Notes under the pieces: generated by a model
Seen by the model: the letters and a program-made list of their open reading frames with translations, nothing else
Database searches by the model: none
Told to the model about the DNA's origin: nothing
Source of the DNA: Aureimonas sp. ME7
GTDB lineage: Bacteria > Pseudomonadota > Alphaproteobacteria > Rhizobiales > Rhizobiaceae
Direction: 5' to 3'
Assembly: GCF_903970965.1 (NCBI RefSeq)
Contig: NZ_CAJCKW010000001.1
Location: 62,001 to 126,000 of the forward strand
Length of the DNA stretch: 64,000 bases
In this document: positions 35,957-43,974 of the stretch, one piece after another
Layout: every line of letters starts with the position of its first letter
Position numbering within the stretch: the stretch's first letter is position 1
Program-made: the position numbers and the translations under genes

Positions 35957-36133
35957 TCAGTGGCAGGGAAGGCCCATGGCGTGGCGCGCGTCGTGCGCAG
36001 CGTCGTGCAGCGCGTCGGCGCTGGCAAAGCCCGCGCCCCAAAGAAAGAAGGCGCCGAGAACGAGCGAGAAGACGGCCGCCGGCAGGCGTGCGGAAACGGG
36101 CAAGGGGGCGACGAGCGCCTTGGAACGGGTCAT
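35957..36133 (-). CDS. cbtB: Cobalt transporter subunit CbtB
   Basis: A 58-residue single-helix membrane protein. The helix is at about residues 15-35 (LPAAVFSLVLGAFFLWGAGF), followed by the histidine-rich C-terminus HDAAHDARHAMGLPCH, the CbtB signature predicted to bind cobalt. ATG 36133 is preceded by GGAGG at eight bases and a GC hairpin further upstream. It is the first gene after the cobalamin riboswitch, so uptake of cobalt and the downstream cob genes share B12 feedback. Confidence 0.92.
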   Translation of the reverse strand: MTRSKALVAPLPVSARLPAAVFSLVLGAFFLWGAGFASADALHDAAHDARHAMGLPCH

Positions 36134-36151
36134 CGGTTCAACCTCCGTGAG

Positions 36152-36170
36152 GGCGGCCGGAATGGCCGCC
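36152..36170 (-). promoter_or_regulatory. GC hairpin between cobalamin aptamer and cbtB ribosome-binding site
   Basis: GGCGGCC/GGCCGCC with loop ATTCC (as read on the minus strand) sits four bases upstream of the GGAGG of cbtB and 12 bases downstream of the aptamer. It has no T-tract. It may form part of the riboswitch expression platform. Confidence 0.5.
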
Positions 36171-36182
36171 TTGGCAACGGAT

Positions 36183-36384
36183 GGCAGGTCTCCTGGCTCA
36201 CGGGTCGTCGGCACTCCTCCTGCCTTCCCGGACGAAAACCGTCCAGTGGCGTTTCCGATGGGTGAAAACCCATCGGCGGAGGCGCCTCGCCGCTCTACAG
36301 TCGCGGGGTCGGCTGCGATACGGGCCCCGAATTCGGTCGGCCCTTCGCATTCCCTCTTAGCCCGCACCCGACACTGCCGGAGCG
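36183..36384 (-). promoter_or_regulatory. Cobalamin (AdoCbl) riboswitch
   Basis: Reading the minus strand, the conserved B12-box elements occur in order: GGTGCGGGCTAAGAGGGAAT at the 5' end, CCGCGACTGTAG in the middle, then a hairpin GCCGATGGG/CCCATCGG, GCCACTGG, CCGGGAAGGC, GACGACCCGTGAGCC and AGGAGACCTGCC at the 3' end. These match the established cobalamin riboswitch consensus. The aptamer ends 49 bases upstream of cbtB and should repress cbtB-cbtA-cobU-cobW-cobN-cobO when adenosylcobalamin is plentiful. The 178 bases further upstream (to 36562) hold the promoter and no gene. Confidence 0.95.
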
Positions 36385-36562
36385 GGACCATCCGCCGCCC
36401 AGGATAAACGGGTTCGGCCCGCAGTCAATCGGAGCGAAGCGGCAGGTGGCCTCCTTCGCGGACTGCGACCCAGACTGGGCGGACTCCGGACACGCGCCTC
36501 GACGGCGCACGTTCGTCATCGATGCGATGGGTCTCGCATGGGATCGTCCGCCGCTCCCATGT

Positions 36563-37480
36563 TCACGACGCCATGTGCAGGACGATCTTGCCTCTGGGGC
36601 GACCGTTCTCCGACAGGTCCAGAGCGTCGGCGACGTTCGCCAGCGGCAGCACCTGTGCCACACGTGCCCGGATCTTGCCGGCTTCCGCCAGGTCCCGGAT
36701 GGAAGCCAGTTGCGGGCCGTTCGGCTGGCACTGCACCCGCGCCACGCCCGGGCCTTTCTGGCGATCGGCGTCGCTGGGGAACGCGACGGCGGTCGCGAGG
36801 AAGCCTTCGGGCTTGAGGACGGCGAAGGCACGCTCATAAATCTCGCCGCCCACCGTATCGAACACGACATCCACGTCTCCGGCGACGTCCTCGAACCGCT
36901 GAGCGGTGTGGTCGATGAAGGCGTCCGCGCCCAGGCTGCGGACATAAGCCTCGTTCGCAGCCGATGCCATGGCGATCACATGCGCGCCCGTGGCCTTCGC
37001 GATCTGAACCGCGAGCGAGCCGACGCCGCCCGATCCGTTCGTGATCAGAAGGGACTGGCCAGGCATCAGATGGGCGACGTCGAAGAGAGCCTGCCAAGCC
37101 GTCAAGGCACCGAGCGGGATCGCGGCGGACTGGACGAAATCCAGCGTTGCGGGCTTGTGCGCGAGGTCCGCAGCCCTCGCGAGCGCATATTCGGCGAACC
37201 CGCCCGCATCGATGATGCCGAACACGTCGTCGCCGACCCGGAAATTTTCGACCCCGTCGCCGATACTTTCGACCTTGCCGGCGATCTCGCCGCCCAGATG
37301 GATGGGCAGGGTCTTTCCCATCCGCGCGCCCGCGCCGTTCCGAATCTTCCAGTCCACCGGATTCACCCCGGCAGCCTCGACCCGCACGAGCACCTCGCCC
37401 GGTCCAGGTGACGGCTGCTCGATATCCGCGAGCCGTACCACCTCGTTGCCGCCATAGGCGTCGATGACCACTGCCTTCAT
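36563..37480 (-). CDS. NADP-dependent zinc-less quinone oxidoreductase-type dehydrogenase
   Basis: A 305-residue medium-chain dehydrogenase of the quinone oxidoreductase (zeta-crystallin) branch. MKAVVIDAYGG opens the GroES-like domain; GVNPVDWKIRNGAG and GGEIAGKVESIGDGVENFRV follow; the NADP Rossmann motif is ITNGSGGVGSLAVQIAKATG. The catalytic and structural zinc cysteines of alcohol dehydrogenases are absent, so it is a zinc-independent reductase of quinones or enones. ATG 37480 was chosen at the conserved start. It is divergent from an AraC regulator (104 bases apart). Confidence 0.87.
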   Translation of the reverse strand: MKAVVIDAYGGNEVVRLADIEQPSPGPGEVLVRVEAAGVNPVDWKIRNGAGARMGKTLPIHLGGEIAGKVESIGDGVENFRVGDDVFGIIDAGGFAEYALARAADLAHKPATLDFVQSAAIPLGALTAWQALFDVAHLMPGQSLLITNGSGGVGSLAVQIAKATGAHVIAMASAANEAYVRSLGADAFIDHTAQRFEDVAGDVDVVFDTVGGEIYERAFAVLKPEGFLATAVAFPSDADRQKGPGVARVQCQPNGPQLASIRDLAEAGKIRARVAQVLPLANVADALDLSENGRPRGKIVLHMAS

Positions 37481-37584
37481 TGCCTTGCTCCGCTTCATCA
37501 GGCTTCGCCCGTCGATGCTCGCTGTGATAACGAAATGCGTCAGCGACGAAGCGCCAATCGTCATCGCGCAAAGGCCAAAGCGAT

Positions 37585-38331
37585 ATGCCACCGCCCTTTC
37601 GCCTTTCCCGCGGCCGCAAGCCTTGCGGCGCGGGCCTTCCCTTGCACGTTCACGACGATGCGCAACTCACCTTCGTGGTGTCGGGCGTCGTGCAGGTCCA
37701 GACAAGCGAGGGGCGGTGGTTCGTGCCGCCGCAACTCGCGGTCTGGATCCCGCCGAACGTCATGCATACGATCGAGGTCCTGACCGATGCGGAGCTCTGG
37801 CTGGTTCACTGGCAACCCACCGCGATCTCGGATTGGGCGCCGCGGAGCCTTCCCGACCGCACCTTCGCCCTGCATGTCACATCGCTTCTCGGAAGCCTTC
37901 TGAACACCGCCTTCGCCGACGATACGTCGGCGGAAAAGGCGGAACTGGTGGTGCGGCTCATGCTGCACGAACTCGTCGAGGCGCCCGACGCTCCCACGTT
38001 CCTGCCGCTTCCCTCCAGCCCGGTGGGCCGGCGCATTGCCAAGGTCGCGCTCGGCGACCCGCAGAACAGGCTGAGCGCGGCGGAAACGGCCTTTCGCGCG
38101 GCGACCTCCGTTCGCTCGATGAGCCGGCTCTTCCCGACGGAGACCGGATTGACGTTCAAGGCTTGGCGTCAGCGAGCCCGCATCATGCAGGCTATGGAAC
38201 GTCTGGCACACGATCAACCGATCGCGCAGGTTTCGAGCGCCGCCGGCTTCGCCAGTACGGCCGCCTTCTCATGCGCCTTCCGACAGGTGACGGGGACGAC
38301 ACCCTCGGCCTTCCTGGGGCGACCGCGCTGA
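37585..38331 (+). CDS. AraC-family transcriptional regulator with cupin-like sensor
   Basis: A 248-residue regulator. The N-terminal half is a cupin-type effector domain (LHVHDDAQLTFVVSGVVQVQ, WFVPPQLAVWIPPNVMH), with histidines in HVHDD and MHTI that may bind metal or ligand. The C-terminal half is the AraC double HTH (SAAETAFRAATSVRSMSRLF, then GLTFKAWRQRARIMQAMERL and QVSSAAGFASTAAFSCAFRQ). ATG 37585 is the best start. It is divergent from the quinone-oxidoreductase gene, which is the probable target; the following SDR may also be. Confidence 0.9.
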   Translation: MPPPFRLSRGRKPCGAGLPLHVHDDAQLTFVVSGVVQVQTSEGRWFVPPQLAVWIPPNVMHTIEVLTDAELWLVHWQPTAISDWAPRSLPDRTFALHVTSLLGSLLNTAFADDTSAEKAELVVRLMLHELVEAPDAPTFLPLPSSPVGRRIAKVALGDPQNRLSAAETAFRAATSVRSMSRLFPTETGLTFKAWRQRARIMQAMERLAHDQPIAQVSSAAGFASTAAFSCAFRQVTGTTPSAFLGRPR

Positions 38332-38562
38332 ATGCCGGCCACAAACCGAAGGGATCTTGCCGACGATCGTCCTCACCCCTTTGCTTTCGATAAGCAGACC
38401 GTCCAGCAACCATCCTTATCCCGATACGCTGCCGGTCGGGTTGACGAAGCGCACCAGACGATACCCGAACCCGCGCCCGGCAACGCCCGTCCGCCTTCCC
38501 TCGCGCCGCCGTGCGGCTATCTCCCCGGATCCAAGCGACACTGCCCGAGGACGAGACCCGCT

Positions 38563-39414
38563 ATGCATCATCCCGCCATCGCGCCGCTCCACACCGCCGT
38601 CGTGATCGGCGGGGCCGCCGGCATCGGGCTGGCCGCTGCGCGCCATTTCGCCAGGAACGGGCTGAAGGTCGCGATCGTCGATCGCCGGATGGAGGATCTG
38701 GCGAGCGCGCACGAGGAACTCGTCAGCCTTGCCGACGGCGAGGAAGGGCGGATCGTCGCGGCCGCCTGCGACGTCAGCGACCGGGCGGGCCTCCAGAAGA
38801 CCGCCGAGCATATCGCCGAGCGGCTCGGCAAGGTGCATGTCCTCATGAACAACGCCGGCATCCAGCCGGGATCCTCGATCTTCGGGACCCAGGCCAACTG
38901 GGACGCCGTCCTGTCGATCAATCTCGGCGGCGTCGTCAACGGAACGCGTGCCTTCGGCCCCGACATGATCGCGCACGGCGAGCCGGCCTTGATCGTCAAC
39001 ACCGGCTCCAAGCAGGGCATCACGACGCCGCCCGGCGATCCGGCCTACAACGTCTCCAAGGCGGGGGTGAAGGCCTTCACCGAGGCGCTGGCGCACGAAT
39101 TGCGGCAAACGCCGGGGCATCAGGTGTCGGCCGCGCTCCTCATTCCCGGCTTCGTCTTCACCGGGCTGACCGCCCGGGGGCGCACCGAGAAGCCCGAAGG
39201 CGCCTGGACGCCGGAGGAAACGGTCGGCTTCATGATTGAGCGCCTGGAAGCGGGCGACTTCTACATCCTCTGCCCGGACGGGGAAACCACGCGCCGGACC
39301 GACGAGAAGCGCATCCTCTGGGCCGCCGGCGACATCGTGGAAAACCGTCCGCCCCTGTCGCGCTGGCACCCCGACTGGGCCGAGCGGTTCCGCGAATACG
39401 CCGCGAAGGGCTGA
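38563..39414 (+). CDS. SDR family oxidoreductase
   Basis: A 283-residue short-chain dehydrogenase. The cofactor motif VIGGAAGIGLAAARHFA is at residues 14-30, MNNAGIQ near 102-108, and the Ser-Tyr-Lys triad is present (NTGSKQG, PAYNVSKAGVKAF). A ~45-residue C-terminal extension (ILWAAGDIVENRPPLSRW) distinguishes it from BdhA-type SDRs. Substrate unknown. ATG 38563 has a GAGG upstream; the longer frame to 38332 is not protein-like. It is convergent with cobQ (8 bases apart). Confidence 0.85.
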   Translation: MHHPAIAPLHTAVVIGGAAGIGLAAARHFARNGLKVAIVDRRMEDLASAHEELVSLADGEEGRIVAAACDVSDRAGLQKTAEHIAERLGKVHVLMNNAGIQPGSSIFGTQANWDAVLSINLGGVVNGTRAFGPDMIAHGEPALIVNTGSKQGITTPPGDPAYNVSKAGVKAFTEALAHELRQTPGHQVSAALLIPGFVFTGLTARGRTEKPEGAWTPEETVGFMIERLEAGDFYILCPDGETTRRTDEKRILWAAGDIVENRPPLSRWHPDWAERFREYAAKG

Positions 39415-39422
39415 AAACGGCT

Positions 39423-40919
39423 TCACCCCCGGCCGAGACCGGCGATCCGGGCCAGCGCCCCGATGTCGAGATGGCGCTCCAGCTCGGCCGCGATCGCATC
39501 CAAAGCCGCCTCGACGCCCGCTCGGTGCCCATAGGCCGAAGGGGACACGCCGAACCCTTCGAGAAAGCGCTCGCGCCAGGGATCGCCGGCGAAGAGGCCG
39601 TGCAGATAGGTGCCGCTGACCCGCCCGTCGGTGGAGCGCGCCCCTTCCGGCTCGCCCCCGACATGGGCGAAGGGGCGGGCCCGGTCGGCGCCCTCGCTCG
39701 ATCCCATGTGGATCTCGTAGGCCTCGAAGCCGACGCCCTCCGGCGACATGGCGCGGACCTCGCTCACGCGCTTCTCCCCCGCCATCCGCGTCTCGACGTC
39801 GAGAAGCCCGAGCCCGTCGGCCTCGCGCACGTCGCCTTCGATGCCTTCGGGATCGAGAATGCGCCGGCCCAGCATCTGGTAGCCGCCGCAAAGCCCGAGG
39901 ACATGGCCGCCCTGCCGGTGGTGGTCGAGGATCGCCCGGTCCCAGCCTTGCGCGCGAAGCGCGGTGAGATCGGCGATCGTGGACTTCGAGCCCGGCAGGA
40001 GAACGAGCCCGACGCCCTCGGGCCACGGCTCGCCCGGCCTGATGAAGGCGAGATGGACGCCGGGGCTGGCCATAAGCGGGTCGAGATCGTCGAAATTGGC
40101 GATATGGGGCAGGCGCGGCACGGCGACGACGAGATCGCCGGGGGCGGCCCGCCCGTTCGCCATCCGCTCCAGCGCCACCGAGTCCTCGGCCGGCAGGCGC
40201 GCGGCCGCGCCGAGCCAGGGCACGACGCCCAGACTCGGCCAGCCGGTGAAGCGTGTGACGGCGGCGAGCCCCTCGTCGAAGAGCGACGGGTCGCCCCGGA
40301 ACTTGTTGATCAGGAAGCCGCGGACGGGCGCGCGATCGTCGTCCGGCAGGATGGCATGGGTGCCGACGAGGGAGGCGATCACGCCGCCCCGGTCGATGTC
40401 GCCGACCAGCACGACGGGCACGCCGGCCGCGCGCGAGAACCCCATGTTGGCGATGTCGCCGGCCCGAAGGTTGATCTCGGCGGGCGAGCCGGCGCCCTCG
40501 ACGAGAACGAGATCCGCGCCTTTGCCGACCTCGGCGTAGCTTTCGAGCACCTTGGCGAGGAGCTGCGGTTTCAGGCGCTGGTAGTCGCGCCCGCGCGCCG
40601 AGCCCGCCACCCGCCCCTGCACCACGATCTGCGATCCGGTCTCGGACTGGGGTTTCAGGAGAACCGGGTTCATGTGGACGCTAGGGGCGACGCGGCAGGC
40701 GAGCGCCTGGAGCCATTGCGCGCGCCCGATCTCGCCCCATTCGCCGGTTTCGGGAATGGTGGCGACGGCCGCGTTGTTGCTCATGTTCTGCGGCTTGAAC
40801 GGGCGCACCTGGAGACCGCGGTTAGCGAATAGGCGACAGAGCCCGGCCGCGAGAACGCTCTTGCCGACGTCCGACCCCGTGCCCTGCAGCATCAGCGCGG
40901 GCGGGCGCGCAGCGCTCAC
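39423..40919 (-). CDS. cobQ: Cobyric acid synthase CobQ
   Basis: A 498-residue glutamine-dependent amidotransferase that amidates adenosylcobyrinic acid a,c-diamide at positions b, d, e and g. The dethiobiotin-synthetase-like P-loop [20 protein letters not shown] is at residues 10-29, followed by [14 protein letters not shown]; the GATase domain has [13 protein letters not shown] with the catalytic cysteine, and [11 protein letters not shown]. The start is GTG 40919, overlapping the TGA of the upstream TSUP gene (GTGA). The ATG further upstream would lie inside that gene. Confidence 0.95.
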   Translation of the reverse strand: MSAARPPALMLQGTGSDVGKSVLAAGLCRLFANRGLQVRPFKPQNMSNNAAVATIPETGEWGEIGRAQWLQALACRVAPSVHMNPVLLKPQSETGSQIVVQGRVAGSARGRDYQRLKPQLLAKVLESYAEVGKGADLVLVEGAGSPAEINLRAGDIANMGFSRAAGVPVVLVGDIDRGGVIASLVGTHAILPDDDRAPVRGFLINKFRGDPSLFDEGLAAVTRFTGWPSLGVVPWLGAAARLPAEDSVALERMANGRAAPGDLVVAVPRLPHIANFDDLDPLMASPGVHLAFIRPGEPWPEGVGLVLLPGSKSTIADLTALRAQGWDRAILDHHRQGGHVLGLCGGYQMLGRRILDPEGIEGDVREADGLGLLDVETRMAGEKRVSEVRAMSPEGVGFEAYEIHMGSSEGADRARPFAHVGGEPEGARSTDGRVSGTYLHGLFAGDPWRERFLEGFGVSPSAYGHRAGVEAALDAIAAELERHLDIGALARIAGLGRG

Positions 40920-41662
40920 GACCAGAGAAGGCGCAGCGCCAGCGCGATGCACACGAGAACGAGAAGCGGGCGGATCAGCCCGGCGCCGAAGCGCATGGCG
41001 ACGCCCGCCCCGGCGCGCGCGCCGAGGAACTGGGCGACCCCCATGCACAGGCCGAGCTTCCAATGGATGGAGCCGACGGTCGCGAAGACCGCGAAGCCGC
41101 CGATGTTGGAGGCCAGATTCAGGAGCTTGGTGTGCGCCGTCGCCTTGAGGACGCCGTAGCCGGCGAGCGACACGAAGGCGAGCATGAAGAACGACCCGGT
41201 GCCCGGCCCGAACAACCCGTCATAGGCGCCGATCAGCGGCACGAGGAGAAGCGCGAAGGTGCGCGGGCTCATGCGCCGCTCGCGGTCCACGTCCGACAGG
41301 CCCGGCTTCAACGCGAAGTAGATCGCGATGGCGATCAGGAGGAAGGGCAGGAGGCGCTGGAGGAATTCGAGCGGCAGGGCGGCGGCCAGAAGCGCCCCGG
41401 CTGCCGAGCCGGCGCAGGACAGGGCCGCCGCCGGCAGGAGCGGGCCGAGCTTCACATGGCCCTTGCGGGCATAGGAGATCGTCGCCGAGCTGGAGCCGAA
41501 CATCGACTGCAGCTTGTTGGTGCCGAGCGCCGTCAGCGGATCGAGACCGCCCAGAAGAAGGGCGGGCACGGTGATCATGCCCCCGCCTCCGGCGATCGCG
41601 TCGATCAGTCCCGCGACGAAGGCGGCGGCGACCAGCATGAGGAAAACGGGATCGAAGTCCAT
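40916..41662 (-). CDS. TSUP family (TauE/SafE) membrane transporter linked to cobQ
   Basis: A 248-residue membrane protein of the DUF81/TSUP family with about eight helices. [20 protein letters not shown] in the first repeat and [20 protein letters not shown] in the second are the duplicated signature. ATG 41662 begins at [10 protein letters not shown]; the longer frame is not family sequence. It is translationally coupled to cobQ by a four-base overlap. Whether it exports sulfite or something related to corrinoid or cobalt metabolism cannot be told from sequence. It is a different subgroup from the TSUP protein at 26715-27461. Confidence 0.87.
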   Translation of the reverse strand: MDFDPVFLMLVAAAFVAGLIDAIAGGGGMITVPALLLGGLDPLTALGTNKLQSMFGSSSATISYARKGHVKLGPLLPAAALSCAGSAAGALLAAALPLEFLQRLLPFLLIAIAIYFALKPGLSDVDRERRMSPRTFALLLVPLIGAYDGLFGPGTGSFFMLAFVSLAGYGVLKATAHTKLLNLASNIGGFAVFATVGSIHWKLGLCMGVAQFLGARAGAGVAMRFGAGLIRPLLVLVCIALALRLLWS

Positions 41663-42131
41663 GGGATGTCCGGCATCGGCAAAGGAATGCCAGCGGCATA
41701 AGCCCCCGGGCGGCGAATGTCCAAGCGCCTCGCGCGCATGGAAGCGGGGACGCACGACGACCTGGGGCCCGAGCGGGGCCGGCTGTGCGTTTCGGCTCCG
41801 CCTTTCACGCCCTGCCGGGCGACGCAAGGCCGGAGCCCCTGTTCCGCCGCCCTTTCCGGCATCTGCGCGGACGACTATGGGCACGCTCTATCGGCGCCGG
41901 AATGTCGAGCCCCGACCATGCCGACCGGCGTCCCGTCCGGCCCGCCCGGTTTGACGCGGCGGCCCGGCTCGGGCATGACGCTTGCGCCTGACGGTGCCCG
42001 AACGGGCTCTCGAAACGATTTTGCGATGCTCCGACCCAAGCCGGGGGACGCGCGCGAAAACTGTCGGAACGATTCGCCGCCGGGTGTCCCGCGGCGCCTC
42101 CTCCGGCGCGATAAGGATGGAGGACGCCTTG
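41663..42131. other. Divergent promoter region between TSUP-cobQ and the cbiX operon
   Basis: 469 bases with no recognised gene. I looked for a second cobalamin riboswitch and found none of the B12-box elements. An open frame runs through into cbiX, but its upstream part is not protein-like. GGAGG at 42119-42123 is the ribosome-binding site that favours GTG 42132 for cbiX. The region must carry both promoters; no consensus boxes stand out. Confidence 0.5.
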
Positions 42132-43319
42132 GTGAAGGCCTTGATGCTGTGCGGCCATGGCAGCCGCGATCGCGGCGCGGTGGAGGAATTCCGGGGTCTG
42201 GCCGAAAAGATGGCCCGGCGCCTGCCCGACTGGGCGGTGGACTACGGCTATCTCGAATTCGCGACCCCGATCATCCGTGAAGGGCTCGACGCCCTGCGAG
42301 ACAAGGGCGCGCGCGAGATCCTGGCGCTGCCCGGCATGCTGTTTGCCGCCGGCCATGCCAAGAACGACATACCCTCCGTTCTCAACACCTACGCCGCCGG
42401 CTCGGACGTTTCGATCACCTACGGGCGCGAGCTCGGCATCGACCCGAAGATGATCCGCGCCGCGGGGACACGCATCCGCGAGGCGTTGCGGGCGGACGGC
42501 TGGCGCGACGGCGAGCCGCTGCACGACACGATGCTGGTGGTGGTCGGGCGCGGGGCGTCCGACCCGGACGCCAATTCCAACGTCGCCAAGGTGATGCGTC
42601 TTCTTTGGGAAGGGCTCGGCTTCGGCTGGGGCGAGACGGCCTATTCCGGCGTCACCTTTCCCCTGGTGGAGCCGGGCCTCGCCCACGCCGCCCGGCTCGG
42701 CTACCGGCGCATCGTCGTGTTTCCCTATTTCCTCTTCACCGGCATTTTGGTGGACCGGATCTATGCCGGCGTCGACAAGGCGGCCGCCGCCCATCCGGGT
42801 ATCCGCTTCCTGAAGGCGGGGTATCTCGGCGCCCACGACCTCGTGGTGGAAACCTTCGTGGACCGGCTGGAGGAGATTCTCCAGGGCACCAACGTGATGA
42901 ACTGCCAGATGTGCAAGTATCGCGAGCAGGTGCTCGGCTTCGAGACCGAGGTCGGCCTGCCCCAGGAAAGCCACCACCACCACGTCGAAGGCATCGGCAC
43001 TGGGCCGGCGGCGGGCGAGGGCGTGCACGACCACGGCGAGCATGGGCATTCTCATGAACACCCGCATCATCACCATGGGCACAATGGACACGAACATCAT
43101 GGACACGAACATCATGGCCATGAGCACCGGCCCCATGGGGACCACCATCACGACGGTGGCCACCACCATGGCGAAGACGGGCACCACCATCACCACAAGC
43201 ACGGCGCGCATGGGGATCACGCACATTCCCACGACCACGGGCATTCGCACGGCCACACCCATCATCCCTATCCGCATGCCGACCACCCGCTGGGTCCGCG
43301 CACGCTGAAGGGGCACTGA
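42132..43319 (+). CDS. cbiX: Sirohydrochlorin cobaltochelatase CbiX with long histidine-rich tail
   Basis: A 395-residue protein that inserts cobalt into sirohydrochlorin, the early cobalt step. Two CbiX chelatase units are visible: the first opens MLCGHGSRDRGAVEEF (His9) and has LFAAGHAKNDIP (His75); the second spans about 130-245 (LVVVGRGASDPDANSNVAKV, VFPYFLFTGILVDRIYAGVD). A MxCxxC motif (MNCQMC, 256-261) can hold an iron-sulfur cluster, as in Bacillus megaterium CbiX. Residues 279-395 contain 49 histidines in 117 positions, a very large metal-binding tail. GTG 42132 is preferred because GGAGG lies eight bases upstream; ATG 42117 would add five residues. First gene of cbiX-cobH-cobL-cobI-cobJ-cobM. 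Confidence 0.94.
   Translation: MKALMLCGHGSRDRGAVEEFRGLAEKMARRLPDWAVDYGYLEFATPIIREGLDALRDKGAREILALPGMLFAAGHAKNDIPSVLNTYAAGSDVSITYGRELGIDPKMIRAAGTRIREALRADGWRDGEPLHDTMLVVVGRGASDPDANSNVAKVMRLLWEGLGFGWGETAYSGVTFPLVEPGLAHAARLGYRRIVVFPYFLFTGILVDRIYAGVDKAAAAHPGIRFLKAGYLGAHDLVVETFVDRLEEILQGTNVMNCQMCKYREQVLGFETEVGLPQESHHHHVEGIGTGPAAGEGVHDHGEHGHSHEHPHHHHGHNGHEHHGHEHHGHEHRPHGDHHHDGGHHHGEDGHHHHHKHGAHGDHAHSHDHGHSHGHTHHPYPHADHPLGPRTLKGH
43086..43115 (+). repeat. 15-base tandem repeat in the cbiX histidine tail
   Basis: GGACACGAACATCAT occurs twice head to tail, encoding G-H-E-H-H twice, and the neighbourhood is composed of near-repeats of CAC/CAT codons. Slippage at this repeat could change tail length without shifting frame. 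Confidence 0.8.
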
Positions 43320-43323
43320 CACC

Positions 43324-43974
43324 TTGCCCGTCCCCGCGTACCTGCGCGATCCCGACGCGATCTACGAGGCGAGCTTCCGCACCATCCGCGAGGAGGGCGC
43401 CGCCGCGCTCGCGCGGCTGGAGGCGGACGCGCACGACCTCGCCATCCGCATCGCCCATGCCTGCGGCATGGTGGACGCGATCGAGGATCTCGAAATCTCC
43501 CCCGATGCGGTGGCGGTGGGACGCGCGGCTCTTGCGAGTGGTGCGCCGATCCTGGTGGATGCACAGATGGTGGCGCACGGGATCGTCGGCGCGCGCCTGC
43601 CGCGAAACAACGCCGTGGTTTGCCGGCTTAACGAGCCGGACATTCCTGAGCGTGCAAGGGCCCTTGCCACCACCCGTTCCGCCGCGCAGGTCGATCTCTG
43701 GGACGCCGATCTGGCGGGCGCCGTGGTGGCGATCGGCAACGCCCCGACCGCCCTGTTCCGCCTCCTCGAACGGCTGGACGAGGGCGCGCCGAAACCTGCC
43801 GTGATCCTTGGCTTCCCCGTCGGCTTCGTCGGCGCCGCCGAATCCAAGGTGGAACTGGCCGCCAACCCGCGTGCTGTCCCCTTCGCGACGCTGCATGGCA
43901 GGCGCGGAGGCAGCGCGGTCGCCGCCGCCGCCGTCAACGCGCTCGCCGCCGGTCTGCAAGGCGCGCCGGCATGA
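43324..43974 (+). CDS. cobH: Precorrin-8X methylmutase CobH/CbiC
   Basis: A 216-residue enzyme that moves the C-11 methyl to C-12 to give hydrogenobyrinic (or cobyrinic) acid. YLRDPDAIYEASFRTIREE opens the protein; the catalytic histidine is in DAQMVAHGIVGARLPRNN; AVVAIGNAPTALFRLLE and GFPVGFVGAAESKVELA are diagnostic. The apparent start is TTG 43324, four bases after the cbiX stop; no ATG or GTG is near the conserved N-terminus. ATG 43971 of cobL overlaps its stop. Confidence 0.95.
   Translation: MPVPAYLRDPDAIYEASFRTIREEGAAALARLEADAHDLAIRIAHACGMVDAIEDLEISPDAVAVGRAALASGAPILVDAQMVAHGIVGARLPRNNAVVCRLNEPDIPERARALATTRSAAQVDLWDADLAGAVVAIGNAPTALFRLLERLDEGAPKPAVILGFPVGFVGAAESKVELAANPRAVPFATLHGRRGGSAVAAAAVNALAAGLQGAPA

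Noticed and set aside
41663-42131. Possible second cobalamin riboswitch upstream of cbiX and cobQ
   Set aside because: None of the B12-box strings occur in either orientation.
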